Below are positions 47,847-60,174 of a stretch of DNA of 64,000 bases, piece by piece; positions within the stretch are counted from its first letter, which is position 1; each line of letters opens with the position of its first letter. The stretch spans positions 17,854,370-17,918,369 of the forward strand of contig NC_045140.1 in assembly GCF_008831285.2 (NCBI RefSeq). The letters run 5' to 3'. Origin of the DNA: Nymphaea colorata (Eukaryota; Streptophyta; Magnoliopsida; Nymphaeales; Nymphaeaceae). Both the position numbers and the translations under genes were made by a program. The notes beneath the pieces were generated by a model that saw nothing but the letters and a program-made list of their open reading frames with translations, did no database searches and was not told the origin of the DNA.

Positions 47847-49908
47847 GGAGATGGCTTCGACGCCATCGTCCGGTCCAAGATGGAGCTGGAGCTTACCTGC
47901 CCCGGCGTCGTCTCTTGCGCTGACATTCTCACCATTGCCACCCGCGATCTCGTCAGACTAGTAATGAAACGGATTCCCTAGTACCATAGCAGTAGCTGAG
48001 TGAGATCATGAGCTAGACTATTCCCTTTTCCCTCGTCGCGAGCACTTGGTTAAATAGCAGCCCATGCATTTTCGGAATAGTTAGATGCATTATGTCTTTC
48101 CTCAGTTCCCCAATTTTTCTGCCTGTTGGCATAATCCGCAAGCCTCTATCTTGCCCCAGGTTACAGATCACGAACAGAGGAAGGAAAGATACTCTTGTTA
48201 CCATAACCAGATATGGAATCTGACGGTTGGTAGGCTACCATCTGTTGCAAGTGGGACAAATTTTCCACATTTTAGATTTTCTACTGTTGATTCTTAGAGT
48301 ATGATAATTATGAGATTTTTTTATTGGCATATGCTCAACTTCACTTCAGAACAAGCAAAAGAGAAAACGAGGATGCATGTAGATCTTTAATCGTGTTTAG
48401 ATAAAAAAAAAAAGGTTCGTTTTGAGATGGGGGAACATGAGGAACCCACGTTTTGCTTTTCAACTTCGTCAAAGTTTGATGTTTATGAAAATGAGGCTTT
48501 TGTTCTTCTTCGTGCGTGGCACTTTAGGTGACCATTCTGCAACTTTATCGGAAGTCCTATTCCTAAATGAAAAAGAACTGTTAGATAATGCAGATAATTG
48601 TGATTTGATATGCTGGTTTGTTGGACCGTAGTTTCGAGAAACCGCTTTCTGGTTTGAGCTCTCAATTTTTGAAATGAGGGAGTTGAAATTGTATGTCAAG
48701 TATTCTACGCGACGGGCTTCAAAGGATCGCGAATTCTGTCAGCTGGAAAATAAAAGGAATGCTCGAATCTTTTTCCATTGCTCTGCCGTTTGATTTTTGA
48801 AAAAAGAAAAGTTCTTGTTTTCATGCAATATCACATTGTACACAACCATACAAATATTTTCCTGTTGGGTTTTACTCGGGAGCTCGAGATTAGGCATTGA
48901 TGGGGTTGAATATCAAAAGGAGGTGAAAAATGGGAGGATGAAGGTGTCGACTATATTCTGACGAGCACAACTGAAACGGGGGGGTTGAAGTTGAAAATGG
49001 AGGTGAAAAATTGGAGGATGAAGATGTCGACTATATTCTCACGAGTATAACTGAAACGGGGAGATAGTGGCAAATATTTTCTCCTTCTCATCCTTACTGC
49101 ATCCTCTAATGCTGGAAGCCCGAGGAATTGAATTTTCGGGAATTCCAACATCAATTCCCCATTTTCTGCATCTCTGCCTCGTGTCTAGTTCCTAAACAGC
49201 ATCTCAAATTTAAAATTTGCGTTCTTATCTGTTCTTTGAAATTGTAAATGTCAGGTGATCCTTTTTTATTCCTACTGGAAAGGTTTTCCGCTTGTTGTCC
49301 TTCTCTTCCTCATGGTACTCGTGTTGCAGGTTGGAGGGCCTTACTACACGGTAAAGCTAGGCAGGAAGGATGGCCTTATTTCTCAAGCTTCTCGGGTACC
49401 TGGCAATCTGCCTCTTCCAACAATGCCGGTTACAGAGCTGGCGTCTCTCTTTTCGTCGAAGGGATTTTCCATTGGAGAAATGACAGCGCTTGTTGGTGCC
49501 CACACCATTGGCTTTTCCCATTGCAAAGAATTTGTTAAGAGGTTGTACAACTTCAGCCATGGCTCAACTGTTGATCCCTCAATGAACCCACAGTATGCCC
49601 AAGGACTACAGAAGGCATGCGCAAATTACATCAAGAATCCTACTATATCTGCGTTTAACGATATAATGACCCCCAACAAGTTCGACAATGAGTTCTACCA
49701 AAACCTTCCTAAGGGCCTCGGCTTGCTGGCTTCTGATCAGGCGCTCTACTCGGACCCTCGAACCAGAGGATTCGTGCGTTTATTCGCTTCAAATCAAACC
49801 GCGTTCTTCGATGCCTTTGTTAAAGCAATTGATAAACTGAGCATGGTGGAAGTAAAGGTTGGGAGGCAGGGAGAAATCCGAAGAAGATGCGATGAATTCA
49901 ATTCATGA
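47838..49908 (+). pseudogene. Truncated class III peroxidase, copy B
   Basis: Exon 1 survives only from [11 protein letters not shown] (47847-47960); the signal peptide, Arg59/His63 distal pocket and first Cys residues of copy A are gone. The donor at 47961 and acceptor before 49330 are intact, and exon 2 (49330-49908) is complete with the proximal His in ALVGAHTIGFSHC. It differs from copy A by one residue (Val for Ala in EFVKRL). An ATG in the spacer at 47838 is in frame and would give a 233-aa product starting [10 protein letters not shown]. Without the distal pocket and secretion signal, peroxidase activity is not expected. Best called a pseudogene unless transcripts are shown. Confidence 0.88.
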
Positions 49909-50607
49909 ACATGCTATGGGCATGACGAAAACAGGAGATATGGACGCTGGCTTGCGATGGTACTAACTTTTTCAAAGGAAGATTTAGTTAGTAGATCTGT
50001 TTCTGTATGGATTGCCTTCTTCTCTCCACCTAATGGCCATCAGTGGTGGCGTAAGCCTGTGATAGAGTGACATATACCCTGCCATTGTTGCCTCTCCATT
50101 CTTTTCCGAAGTCATTTTTGGTTCTGCTAGCTGCTCATTCGATTCATCTACTATATGTTCTTGATGGGTGTTTCCTGGGTCCTTAGTGTTATATTTAAGA
50201 ACTTTGATGGTTTAGATCGGGGCTCAAATATGTAATAAAAGCATGGCGGTTCACACATTGCTGCTTCTGATCTGTTACTTCAAATTCTGTTGGTTCTGTT
50301 TCTGGTGGCTCCCATCTCTCTCTTTCTCTTTCTCTTTCTCTTCCTTTCAATTCAGCTGCTGTGGCTTCTATTAAGAGTGTCGGTGGCGGTGCCTGCATTG
50401 AGTACTTTGTGATGCTTCTTGCTTATGTGAAACCCGTTCACGCCTCCTCGCATGTTATCAGCCAGAAGGTCTTTTGTTTCTTATCTGGCTGTAGTAGCAC
50501 TTTTCCTTTTTCACTGTACCTATTTTGCCTTCTTGTCGTAACCTACCTTGTTTTCGTCACCATTCCTCAAAGGCTCAAAGTCCCCATGAATTTGCCTCTG
50601 CATGCGG
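49909..50607. other. Peroxidase B 3' flank
   Basis: Collinear with 36708-37400. It includes the former 3' UTR and a CT-rich stretch (about 50313-50345). An open frame (AAVASIKSVGGGACIEYF) exists at about 50357 but has no recognisable family and is not preserved in unit A beyond the same region. Confidence 0.5.
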
Positions 50608-51850
50608 CATGTCAGATTTAACCAAAGGTTTGGGAGAATGCAGTATCATGGGTGGGTCTATTGGGGATGTCACCTGTCGTCCTGTGGAAGATTCAGTGGT
50701 GGAATTAGGGATCATGGTTTCACTGGATGGTGAAAAGCACCGAATTCATATTCTGGTATCGAGCTTGAAGATGACGCTGGTGACATTACAATGGACGAAA
50801 GTTGCATGTTTCACCAGAGGTTATGGCTGTTCAAGCATGATCTACAACTTCGTTCTTTATAGTCATCGATGTTTTCTCTGCTGTTTACGGTTGCTAGATT
50901 GGTTTATTTCTTAATCGTAACCCTGTCGAAGGGGCGTCGCAGTCCGTGGTTTGGAGAACCCCTGAAGTAATGGGAAGAACCCTAATAGCCAACAGATGGA
51001 AGCCAGGAATACCATTAAGGCTTGTCAATTCCCATAGGGTTCTTGTCTGGATTCAGTTTCCGGACCTCCTTGTGGAGCTGCGGAATCAAGATGTTTTCTC
51101 GAGTGTGGCGGCTGGTTTGGTTCTTTAGTGGGTGTCAATCCTTTCGGAAACGCTCATGAAGGAACGAGAAACTCTAGGCTTGCAGTTGAAACTCCACTTC
51201 ATTTGAAACCTACAAACTCATCCTTGTTACAGAGGGTCAATGTGAACAATTCAGAAACCTTACACCTGTCAGCTACAGTGTCAAGTTTACAATTCAGAAG
51301 ATTAGCACCTACGAAATTGAACTGACAACCGAACTTCACCGGCCCATCAATTCTCTGCTGACAGGTGGAGAGAAGTCAAGATGGTGAAGCTCCCAATCAG
51401 ATCATTCCACAAAGTGATGCCTTTAGAGGAGTTCAAGGGCCGAGGGATGGTAACCAATTCTTTGTAGGGAGTTCAGGAAGAAAGGGATGAGGATCACGGA
51501 GTGGTCGAGGAAGTGAACCCTCGAGCTAAAGGATGGATATTGTGGATGAGATGGTTCAGGATAATCGTTTGGAGAGTGTGAAGTTTTGTGCAATGGAAAT
51601 AGTTATGATATCTAAGCCGAATTCCCTGTTGCAGAAGGCAACATGTGAAAGAACTGAACCCTTTCTTAGTAGGCGCTGAGTTCCCTCGGTGTTTGCTTTT
51701 CTTGTGCAGGACGAGTGACGGGGGGCTAAGTGCTGGAGAACTGTCAAAGAAGGTAATGTCTGAAAATGGCCACAGGGCATGGCATACCTACAGAAGGAAA
51801 ACGCTTTGGTTCTTAGTTGCCAACCCTGAGAAAGATTTCAGTTGAGAATA
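50608..51850 (+). pseudogene. Decayed DUF4283-like retroelement gene remnant, unit B
   Basis: The frame at about 50946-51127 reads TPEVMGRTLIANRWKPGIPL, then VLVWIQFPDLLVELRNQD and VFSSVAAG. This fits the DUF4283 pattern (a W-x-P-G turn followed by VWIxFPDLPxEL), found in plant LINE-type gag-like genes. The upstream frame MSDLTKGLGECSIMGG and the downstream EKSQDG region are in other frames, so the gene is broken by stops and frameshifts. Confidence 0.55.
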
Positions 51851-52904
51851 TGCACCTACAAGGGAGTGAGGTCGTTTCTGTTTGCACTGATTGATAATCC
51901 AGCAATCTGCATTGCTTTCCATGGATTGATGAAGATGGCCTTCCATGAAGCGATAAGGCTGCTATCATTGGGCTTGATAGATCCCATGATACTCAAATTC
52001 ATTACTGTAGCTAACATGAATTGGAATGTGCATTTTTTTTTTCTATGTGCTTCATTATTACTTATTGTATTACTCTCTTCTCTGATCTTTCACCTTTTGC
52101 TGATACCAACTATGTCAACTCTTCTCAAAACGGACCCAAGTACCTAGACTAGCAAAACCTAAGCCATCCCTTAACAGGTTTCAAATCTCCGCAAACTGAC
52201 GTCATCCACTAAAAAACGCAAACGGTGTTTGTGTCAGCAGAGGAAAATATTTCATTCTATGATGATTTTGCGAATAATTTTCTTGAAGCAATTTAAACTG
52301 CAAAGTTACTGTTGAAAAGCAAAAAAGAAAGAAAAATATTATAAATCAAATGACATGAGCTTTACCGAGTCGAGCTTTCGGCTCGTTATACATGCATTTC
52401 TATTAACTTACTGCTGACAATGAAGAACAAAGAAATCACAAGCCTCAATCTTTGTTGGTGCGTACAGAGCAAAATTAAGCTCTTCTTTTCAATTCATTCA
52501 CTCTTTCGCAATGTGACAAAAAAGTGAAGAGAAAGACAGGTAAGGACATCACGTCTAAAACACAAGGCGACGTGCACAAGACAACCAGGGAATCGCATTT
52601 GCTGATTAAATATAAGGCCATTGTGATTCTGTGAATGAAGAAATGATACTCTTACCTTCAAGGTTGGTCAGAAAATGCAGACCGCACTCTTTTTTTTGGA
52701 ACACAAAGCTTGCTTTCGTGTAAAGACCATTAATATTAGATTCCCCAAAAATGTAAAGCGGAAAAGGCACAACTCAACTTGCTAAAAGCAAATTATAAAG
52801 ACAGCCATATATTATATAACAGCATGTACCCAATTTGCCGAATTAAACAAAAAAAAAAAGAAACGAACACGCTTTTATGTATAGCAAGATGGAGGAATAA
52901 AGGC
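51851..52904. other. Intergenic DNA between remnant and U-box gene B
   Basis: The inner part (about 51870-52165) is specific to unit B and holds no recognisable gene. From about 52170 collinearity with unit A resumes. The segment includes the presumed 3' UTR of the U-box gene. Confidence 0.5.
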
Positions 52905-54701
52905 TCAAAACTCTGTGGAGTTGGGCCCAAGTATGAGACGCTTGTGGCGCGCACGAGCTTGAGCAGCTTGCTCCGTGAGGTCGAAGCCGTCATCCTCGGC
53001 GGCGTCGGCATCTCTGCTAGCCGATGATGCCGCCGCGCCTTTCATCAGCAGCAGCAACTTCCCCGCCCGTTCTCTTGCCCGGTCGCTCCCTCGCTCGGCC
53101 ACCACCGTCAGCACCTCCAGCGCGCCGGCCTCCCGTGCCAAGCCCTTGAAGCGCCAGGTATCTCGCGCCAGCAGGCAGAGCGCCGCGACGCTGTGCTCCC
53201 GAATCGCTGCCAAGTGCCTCTCGTCCCCCGTCCCTTGCCAGCTCTCGGCGATTAAGGCTACGAGCGCTGCGACCGCGTTGGCGTCAAGCATTGCGGCCCG
53301 GCCTTCCGTGCCGGCTGCCAAGTTGCAGAGGATGAGCACGGCTCGAGTCGCCAGGCTCGGTTCGTCGCCGCGAGCGAGCGCCATGAGCTTCGGCAGCGCG
53401 CCTGCGCGCATCAGCTTGGTGCGGTTGCCCCTCGCGAACGACAGGTGGTAAAGCGCCATTGCAGCGTCCAGCCTGGCGCGGCCGTCCAGGGTGGAGCTGA
53501 GCAGGTGGAGCAGCGGCTGGACCGCGCCCAGCACGCCCAGCGCCGTCCTGTTCTCGTCCTCCAGAGCCAGGCTGAAGATGGCTCCGGCGGCGTGCTCTTG
53601 TGCCTCCACGTGTCCTCCTTTGAGCACGTCGATCAATGCCGGGACGGTTCCCGAGCGTACGATCTTGACCTTGTTGACCTTTTCCAGAGACAGGTTGACG
53701 AAGGCGGCCACGGCGTTGACTTGAAGTCCGGCGTACCGCGACGCCATTAACGCCGCCAGGCAAGCGAGCAGCTCGCGCGTGCACATCCTCAGACGCGCGT
53801 CGCGGTCCTCGCGTGTCAGGTTTCGAAGCTCGACGGCGGCCTCCTCCTGGTCTGAGACGATTCCGGACCTCATCTTCGCGATCAGCCCATCCGACTCACC
53901 AGAAGTACCGCACGAGATTGAAACCGAGCCGAATGACTCCGACAGGCATGCAGGCCTCGTGGCCAGTTCGAGCGGACGGGCCGATGAGGTGAAGCCCGAG
54001 TCTGACGAGTCGAATCGATCGAACCGGCGGTTCACCTCCGTTGCTGCGTAGGAGAATTCCACGGCCGGGTCGCTCTGGACTCGGTTGAGGATCTGTTCCG
54101 AGTCGGATAGACCTACAATGGAGTCGTCGGGCGTCAGATTACTTCGGGAAATCGAGTCCGGTGAATCGATGGGGACGAGGTGCAGATCACTTTCGGAGGC
54201 GGTGAGAGAGGCATCGCCGCTGCTTCTGTACGATTTCGACCCCGACTCGGAGCAGTCCATTCGGGACTCCATTTCTGAGGTGGAGCAGAGATCGGCGGAG
54301 GGGTCCGGGACGCGGGAAGCGTCCTCCGTCGTTGGGGATGTTTCTACAAAATTGTGCGCGAGAGCAGCGGCCGTCTCGGGGTCCGGCGGGTCTGGCAGCG
54401 GTAAGCCGGAGTCGCGGCACCAGTTGGCGATGGCCGTCTTGAGGGCGATATTGGGGATTAGAGTTGGGGTGGAGGTGGTGGTGGTGGCTGTTGACGGGAA
54501 GAGTTGTTGTTGGTGGTGGTTGGGAGGTAAGGCAAGGAGGGCCTCGATGCATCGGCGCTCGAAGGTCTGGCCGGAGGGAACGATGACGGGGTCTGCCATG
54601 GGAGCGTTGGAGATGGGGCAGAGGAACTCGAGCGGTGGTGCTTTCTGGCGTTGCTGACGGAAGTGGAAGGATATCCTCCACCGGTTTTTGCCGCTGCCCA
54701 T
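52905..54701 (-). CDS. U-box/ARM-repeat E3 ubiquitin ligase (PUB38-41-like), copy B, 598 aa
   Basis: Intronless paralogue of the 40392-42188 gene, same length and frame with no stop or indel; start ATG at 54701 (MGSGKNRWRISFHF). U-box from about residue 22 (LEFLCPISNAPMADPVIVPS), Ser/Asp-rich linker, then ARM repeats to about residue 570. By eye it differs from copy A at about 17 residues, 11 of them in the linker between about residues 110 and 220 (for example Lys to Asn, Cys to Ser, Gln to His, Ser to Asn). The U-box residues are unchanged. In the ARM region the changes are few (PPLID to PALID, AQGHAV to AQEHAA, NRAK to NRTK). Both copies are probably active ligases. Confidence 0.95.
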   Translation of the reverse strand: MGSGKNRWRISFHFRQQRQKAPPLEFLCPISNAPMADPVIVPSGQTFERRCIEALLALPPNHHQQQLFPSTATTTTSTPTLIPNIALKTAIANWCRDSGLPLPDPPDPETAAALAHNFVETSPTTEDASRVPDPSADLCSTSEMESRMDCSESGSKSYRSSGDASLTASESDLHLVPIDSPDSISRSNLTPDDSIVGLSDSEQILNRVQSDPAVEFSYAATEVNRRFDRFDSSDSGFTSSARPLELATRPACLSESFGSVSISCGTSGESDGLIAKMRSGIVSDQEEAAVELRNLTREDRDARLRMCTRELLACLAALMASRYAGLQVNAVAAFVNLSLEKVNKVKIVRSGTVPALIDVLKGGHVEAQEHAAGAIFSLALEDENRTALGVLGAVQPLLHLLSSTLDGRARLDAAMALYHLSFARGNRTKLMRAGALPKLMALARGDEPSLATRAVLILCNLAAGTEGRAAMLDANAVAALVALIAESWQGTGDERHLAAIREHSVAALCLLARDTWRFKGLAREAGALEVLTVVAERGSDRARERAGKLLLLMKGAAASSASRDADAAEDDGFDLTEQAAQARARHKRLILGPNSTEF

Positions 54702-54767
54702 TTCCTTCCTCCTCTCCCTCACTGTGGACAAGATATCCAGCGATCGAATGAACCAGAATGGGCCTGT

Positions 54768-54770
<3 letters not shown>

Positions 54771-54808
<38 letters not shown>
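54771..54808. repeat. (CT)19 microsatellite in the leader of U-box gene B
   Basis: Corresponds to the (CT)12 tract at 42257-42280 in unit A and begins 70 bases before the start codon of U-box gene B. Confidence 0.92.
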
Positions 54809-54812
<4 letters not shown>

Positions 54813-55147
54813 TAGGTGGGAGGAGACATCAGAAGAAGCCTTCGGCCAGAGAAGAAGCGAGTCAAGCGACTACAGAGAGATAGGGAGAGAGAAGACGGGG
54901 CCACTTTCCAAACGCCAAATCGATCTTTTAGATGTCCTGCACATGAATGTGTTTCACTTCCACCAATTGTTTATTAGGATATTTCGGGATTGTCATTCCT
55001 TTCATTCTCTCACCGCAGAAATTTAAAAAAAAAAATTAACACTTGCTGAAATCAAATAAAAAACTTTTGACTCATTAAACGCAGTTTTTCAGCACATTGG
55101 ATGATTCCGATTTCGCTTTCAAAATACAACTCTACTGAATTTTAAAT

Positions 55148-55242
55148 TCTCAACTGATTTTCTTTACAATTTTTCCTTCTTTTTTCTTATTCAGTCAATG
55201 TCTCAGCTGATTTTCTTTACAATTTTTCCTTCTTTTTTTTTT
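55148..55242. repeat. Two-copy tandem repeat, period about 53 bp
   Basis: The words ctgattttctttacaatttt and tccttcttttttt occur at about 55153 and again at about 55207. The second copy is extended by extra T residues. Confidence 0.8.
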
Positions 55243-57238
55243 ATGCAGACAATGGCTTGATTGAAGCTCGGGTTCTCTTTACCATGATGATGAATTTATC
55301 ATGGAACAACGTTCGGATTATTACAGCAGAGAAAATACTGTTCTTTTTCTTTTCTGAATAGAAAGGGTATTTATTATCCTGATTTAAATTTTCCCACTTT
55401 AATTTCGTGGAGATGATGTCATGCGCTTTAAAGAAGAGGATGACGTGAGTTTACAGAGGAGAAGACATCATAATTGATATCAATCAATGCCTTGTACCCT
55501 TACTACCTCCTTTTTTTTGTAATCAGGAATTGCAGGTTTCCCCGCAAGAACAATGTTCAATGTTCCAAGTCTTGGAAGAAAAAGTTTGACGATTCATTTG
55601 GGCCCATGCATTATCTTGACTCACATCAGCTTCTGGACTGGGTCAAATCCAGCTCCTCCATCGGAATCTACGTACCTTTCTCTCACGGATGGAGCCAAGT
55701 AAGACCGGCCTCATATTTTTAAAAAACATGTTCAAATCCTTGTAAGAATTTTTTTAAAAAATATATTGGCTGGGTCCCAAGACAAAAATCCTGGCTGTCA
55801 TGTTATGTGTTTGCATTTGATTCTCGCAACTCTTAGCAGTCAATTGAGGGTCCGTTTGGCAATTGGAACACTCAAAGTGTTCCGTGAATCAATCCTAAAA
55901 ATTGAGTTAGTTATTCTGAAACATGATAGAAATTGTTGGTCTGTCTGGCTGATTAATGGCACTTGAGTAGTTATTTGATAACAACACGATGTGAATGTTT
56001 TATAAATCTGTCTCAAAGATTAGAGACATATTCATGTAGCACTAAAACACGTGTTCTATGAATCTACCTTAATTTTTAAATCAAATTTATAAAACACTCA
56101 CCCACAAAGTGTTTCTACCACCAAACAGAGGTGAGGCGAGGAGACAGGTGTATATCTTTTTGAAAACGGAGACGAAAAGAAAAACTCTTGGAACTTTTGC
56201 ACCTTAAATATGTTTTGCAACCAACACATGCGTAAGAACAACTCTTTGTCTTCTGCAATAAATGATGCTTAAGACAGTCGGACTGTGACTGCTTGTCTCG
56301 TAGCTATGGCGGACTGCATAGAAGCAGTGTCTTGGAATCATAGACGTGGATCCTTGTGCTCCACATAATGCTCACAGACACAGATGAGACTGCACATATA
56401 CGCAAGAAACATGAAAAAGATGAGGCTTTTGTTTGATTAATTGGGGTTTTACTATGACAATGATAGTAAAATTGACTGAACTTCAAAGAGGGGGGAGGTT
56501 GGGCCCCATGATTGGATGCATGCAGATATAAAGGAAAAAGCAGCTCCAGTTGCCATCCACCTTTGATCAGGAATTATTGACCCACAGAACTTGTGAAATT
56601 CCTTGATTCTCTTTGTTTATCAACATTCGAAAGCCAACTTTAACTTTTGCCTCTTCGTTATATATTTCATGGGGCCAATAACATGGGTGGCAAGAAGAAA
56701 GCAGCTCTTTCTTTTCTTTTGGCGGCCTTCTTATTCTGTGTCCTTCTTTGTTTATGATTTTTATATGAGGCAGTCAGAGACTTAAGAGTTAAGGATCCAA
56801 AAGTGGGTCAGTCTCAGCCCTCAAAGCCTTTGTTTGAGTGACACTAGAAATCTAAGGTTTTGTTTTTGCTTGAAGTAGAATATTAAATTGCGTCTTCTAA
56901 GCACTGTTTCATATTGGAACGCACCAGCCTTTTATACCCATTCTTCTCTGTCTTGCGTGTCCTGATCGTTCGATCTCTGTCTGATGCTTGCGTCGATTTC
57001 GCCTAAACAAAACGTGTCCGTTCTGTTCCGTGACATTTCAATGCATTCAAACGACCTCTTAAGGGACAACCTACCATGAGAAACATCATGTCAGTGTCCT
57101 ATGAATCCATCTAGAATATCAAAGTGTTTTTTAATCTATTTTAATATTTTGAGATAGATTTATGAAACACTGTGTAAAATGTGCACTGTTCTAATTATCT
57201 CTTGCTTGAAAAAGCTTCTAAGTTACTTTACCTGGTTA

Positions 57239-57412
57239 TTGAGAAATTTCTTCAGAAACAAGTTATATGTTATTCAAAGAAAGGTCCCAAAGATTTTAAT
57301 TTCTCCAACTTCAAGTTATTTTCCCCGATGTTGAGAAATTTCTTTAGAAACATGCTATGTGATATTTAAATGAAGGTCCCCAAAGATTTTAATTTCTCTA
57401 ACTTCATCGGTT
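57239..57412. repeat. Two-copy diverged tandem repeat, period about 92 bp
   Basis: ttgagaaatttctt followed by agaaaca, aaggtccc and caaagattttaatttctc recurs at about 57331 with scattered changes. An older duplication than the perfect repeats elsewhere in the window. Confidence 0.8.
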
Positions 57413-59330
57413 TTACTAAGGTCAAGCAAAAGTATCCAAAGGCTCACCTCACCAGTTGTATAAGACGATGAAAGGCGAGGTGAGTACGAAAGATTAGTTG
57501 GACGATGACAGGCAACTGGCGGGACCATGCCGTATTCACAAACCACAGCTCTACCAAACGTCTCGCTCACACGTTGCTTCTTGCACAAGCGATCTGAATT
57601 TAATAGCCGAACTAAATTCAAAATTTGATTTCACAATCTGAATTTCATCTGATTTCAGCATTCAAATATAAATCCAAAATTTGAGTAGAATGTGGCCAAT
57701 TTTCAAAATACAAGAGCATTAGATACAAAACATTTATTTAAAATCAAATCCGATGTAAATATGAATCCAAATTCAATCAGATATTTATGTATATCCGAAT
57801 CGTTCTTTCTAAAATCTAAATCCGATCTGATTTTTGATCGGCCATAAACAAGTTTTTCATGTCTAACTTTTTTGGAACGATTCAGATAGATATCTCACAC
57901 GTCTTACTTCTTGATGTAGTATCCAAAGATGCCTTAGGATATACGATATCCGGCGGAGCTACCGTGGTGGACCTTGCTTGACCCCGCCTGTGAAATGAAT
58001 GATTATTACCCTTTTGCCTTCAGCTTTTTGGAAGTAAAAATACACAAGAAAGCGTTTCCTCCATTACCAAATACTGCCAACTTATTACATCCAATCGTTC
58101 TGTATCGGAAGATGCTCCCATTTAATTGCTCGACGCAGAAAGCATCATTCACATCATATTTTATTTATTTCACCCATAAACATACGGTAGTCTAAAAAAT
58201 AAAATAAAACAAGTTGTTCCCTTTTGTCATAGTTGATAATAAGTATGATTATTATTTAACGGCTGAGAACTCTTGAGAAGACATTCTTGAAAAATAAGTA
58301 ACTTCAACAAGTATAATACCAACTTGGAGTGTACGCCATGAGGAGCACCCAGCTAACTTCTTTAATGTGGATATTTACACGTGAGGATGAAAAATTTATA
58401 TACTTTTTTCCCCTTCACTTGAATTCCTGGCTGTCCCCGACAGCATGCAATTTATAATTAATGAGTTCTATTGGGGCCAACAACGTTCCCGATGAGTCAT
58501 AATTTATGCTTAATGATCAAGCTTCACTAAGAAATGACAGTTCCCAATGGCATTCTTATGTCGCTCAAAGCCGAACTTAAAGACTAGACAAATTGATCTT
58601 ATTTATAGATAAACTTTGTCCAATGTTGCTTCCCGATGAGGGCAAAGTCCCTTACTTCTCATCCCATCTTTCTTTTGATGTCTCATGGTGACTTCTCTAT
58701 TATATTTTAACTTGCATATATATATTGTTGTTTTCTTTTTATAGTATAGACAATTGATATTACAAGAGCTCGAAACAAAGACAGACAATTGATGTTATAA
58801 GAGCTCGAGCTCGAAATAAAGACTGGTCACCTACCGATCTGTCATACCAACCTCCTTGAACATCTTTATCCAATATTGATTTACACATAATTGATCAAAT
58901 GATATTTGAAAATGGTTCTTTTGGATGCTCTGAAATTTCTTGCTCTCATTGGACCATTGAGGATCTTGATGCATGGATCTCTTGACTGAACAAATAGGAG
59001 GATCAAACCCACTTTTTTCTTAACTCTTGTTCAGATTCCACAAATTTTGGTATATATTTTCATCTTGCCAAATGTTTTTGTTTTTTTTTTCAATAGGCTA
59101 AAAGCTGTTTATTAGCGTTCAAAAAGAGCAGCTATGTCGCTTTTGGCAAAGGCGAGTTAGACTTGCTTTGAAGTTAGAAAGGCCGAGAAGAATTTGTTTT
59201 CGTTGGCACGGTGGTGTCCGCTGGACGCTAACAGCACGACCTTAACAATAAAAATAAGCATTTGTTAAAGAACGGGCAGTTGAATACGAGTTCGTGCAAA
59301 TTTTATTAACTTTCGAATAGTAGAGCGTAG

Positions 59331-60174
59331 AGTACTTTAATTAATTAGTGAACAAAACAAGAGAATGTTTTTCATATCGAGTAATAGACTTATGAGAGCC
59401 GCATTTGGTATATTCTGGAGACATTTTCTACAATGTTTCAACTTGCACATCGGTTTTCAAGAATAAGAGTTACAACACTTAAGGGGGGTTCATAGTTTGA
59501 AATTTTGATTCAAGAATGAAACTTTTAGAACCTAATTCTTCTTCTTCAAACTAGATGAAATCAAAATTCCAGGTTTAGTTTCTTAATTCCTGAAACAAAA
59601 TACCCCTTTTGTTTAATATCTCCAATTTGTTAAAAAATGTGCATTGGTTCTAAACTTACGTTCTAGTTATATCAAACAAGCCCTAATGTTCTTTGATTAT
59701 TAGTTTTTTTTTTTTTTTCAAGCTAAATGGGTTTACACTCTCATTAACATATTAGATCGTTTATTGTGTTGCAACTAAAGGGACTTTTACAATCTGGTCT
59801 TACCAAGGGATGTCAACCATCTGGGTGCAGGTCTAATCGGATCTGGCTTTCAATTCAAATTAGGATTGGATTTTTTGAAATGGAGTTTCGACCTGACGAT
59901 ATATATAATTGGGTATGATAGCATAGGATTAAATTACATGATAATTTTCTTTTACTGACCCTTTTCCCTGAAGTTTTGCATTTTCATATGCAAGAAGATG
60001 AACACTCTCAAGATAGAAACGTGACAATGACAATGAGATTCGAACTTAGAACCTCTTATAGCTAAGCTGCCAAGCAATCCCTGGCTTCTAGCTAAGCTGC
60101 CAAGCATAACGAAGTCAGCTAACTCGACAACAATATATAACATTGCTAGAGAATGATCATTTACAGAAAACAAA
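59331..60174. other. Noncoding part of the duplicated block, unit B
   Basis: Collinear with 44420-45110 of unit A up to about 60000, then with 45700-45780. At 60030-60110 (minus strand) a SINE-head-like sequence is visible: tggcagcttagctataagag (A-box-like) followed by gttcgaatct (B-box-like). The word gctaagctgccaagca is repeated at 60063 and 60092. Confidence 0.5.

Larger units (their letters stand above)
54934..59330. other. 4.4-kb block specific to unit B, no confident gene
   Basis: No counterpart in unit A. AT-rich, with short open frames only. One stretch at 55534-55698 (plus) is flanked by a possible acceptor (aattgcag) and donor (caagtaag), but two of its frames are open and neither matches a family I know. 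Promoter-like gatataaagg occurs at about 56525. Poly(T) runs and words such as ccgatctgattt near 57800 suggest old repeat DNA. No terminal repeats delimiting a transposon were found. Confidence 0.5.

Noticed and set aside
56300-56800. Possible microRNA precursor near the gatataaagg TATA-like word
   Set aside because: I scanned for the conserved plant miRNA sequences I know (miR156 to miR535 families) and for a long hairpin, and found neither here nor elsewhere in the window.
57355-57621. Minus-strand 88-codon frame in the B-specific block
   Set aside because: No domain, no splice context, and it overlaps a tandem repeat.
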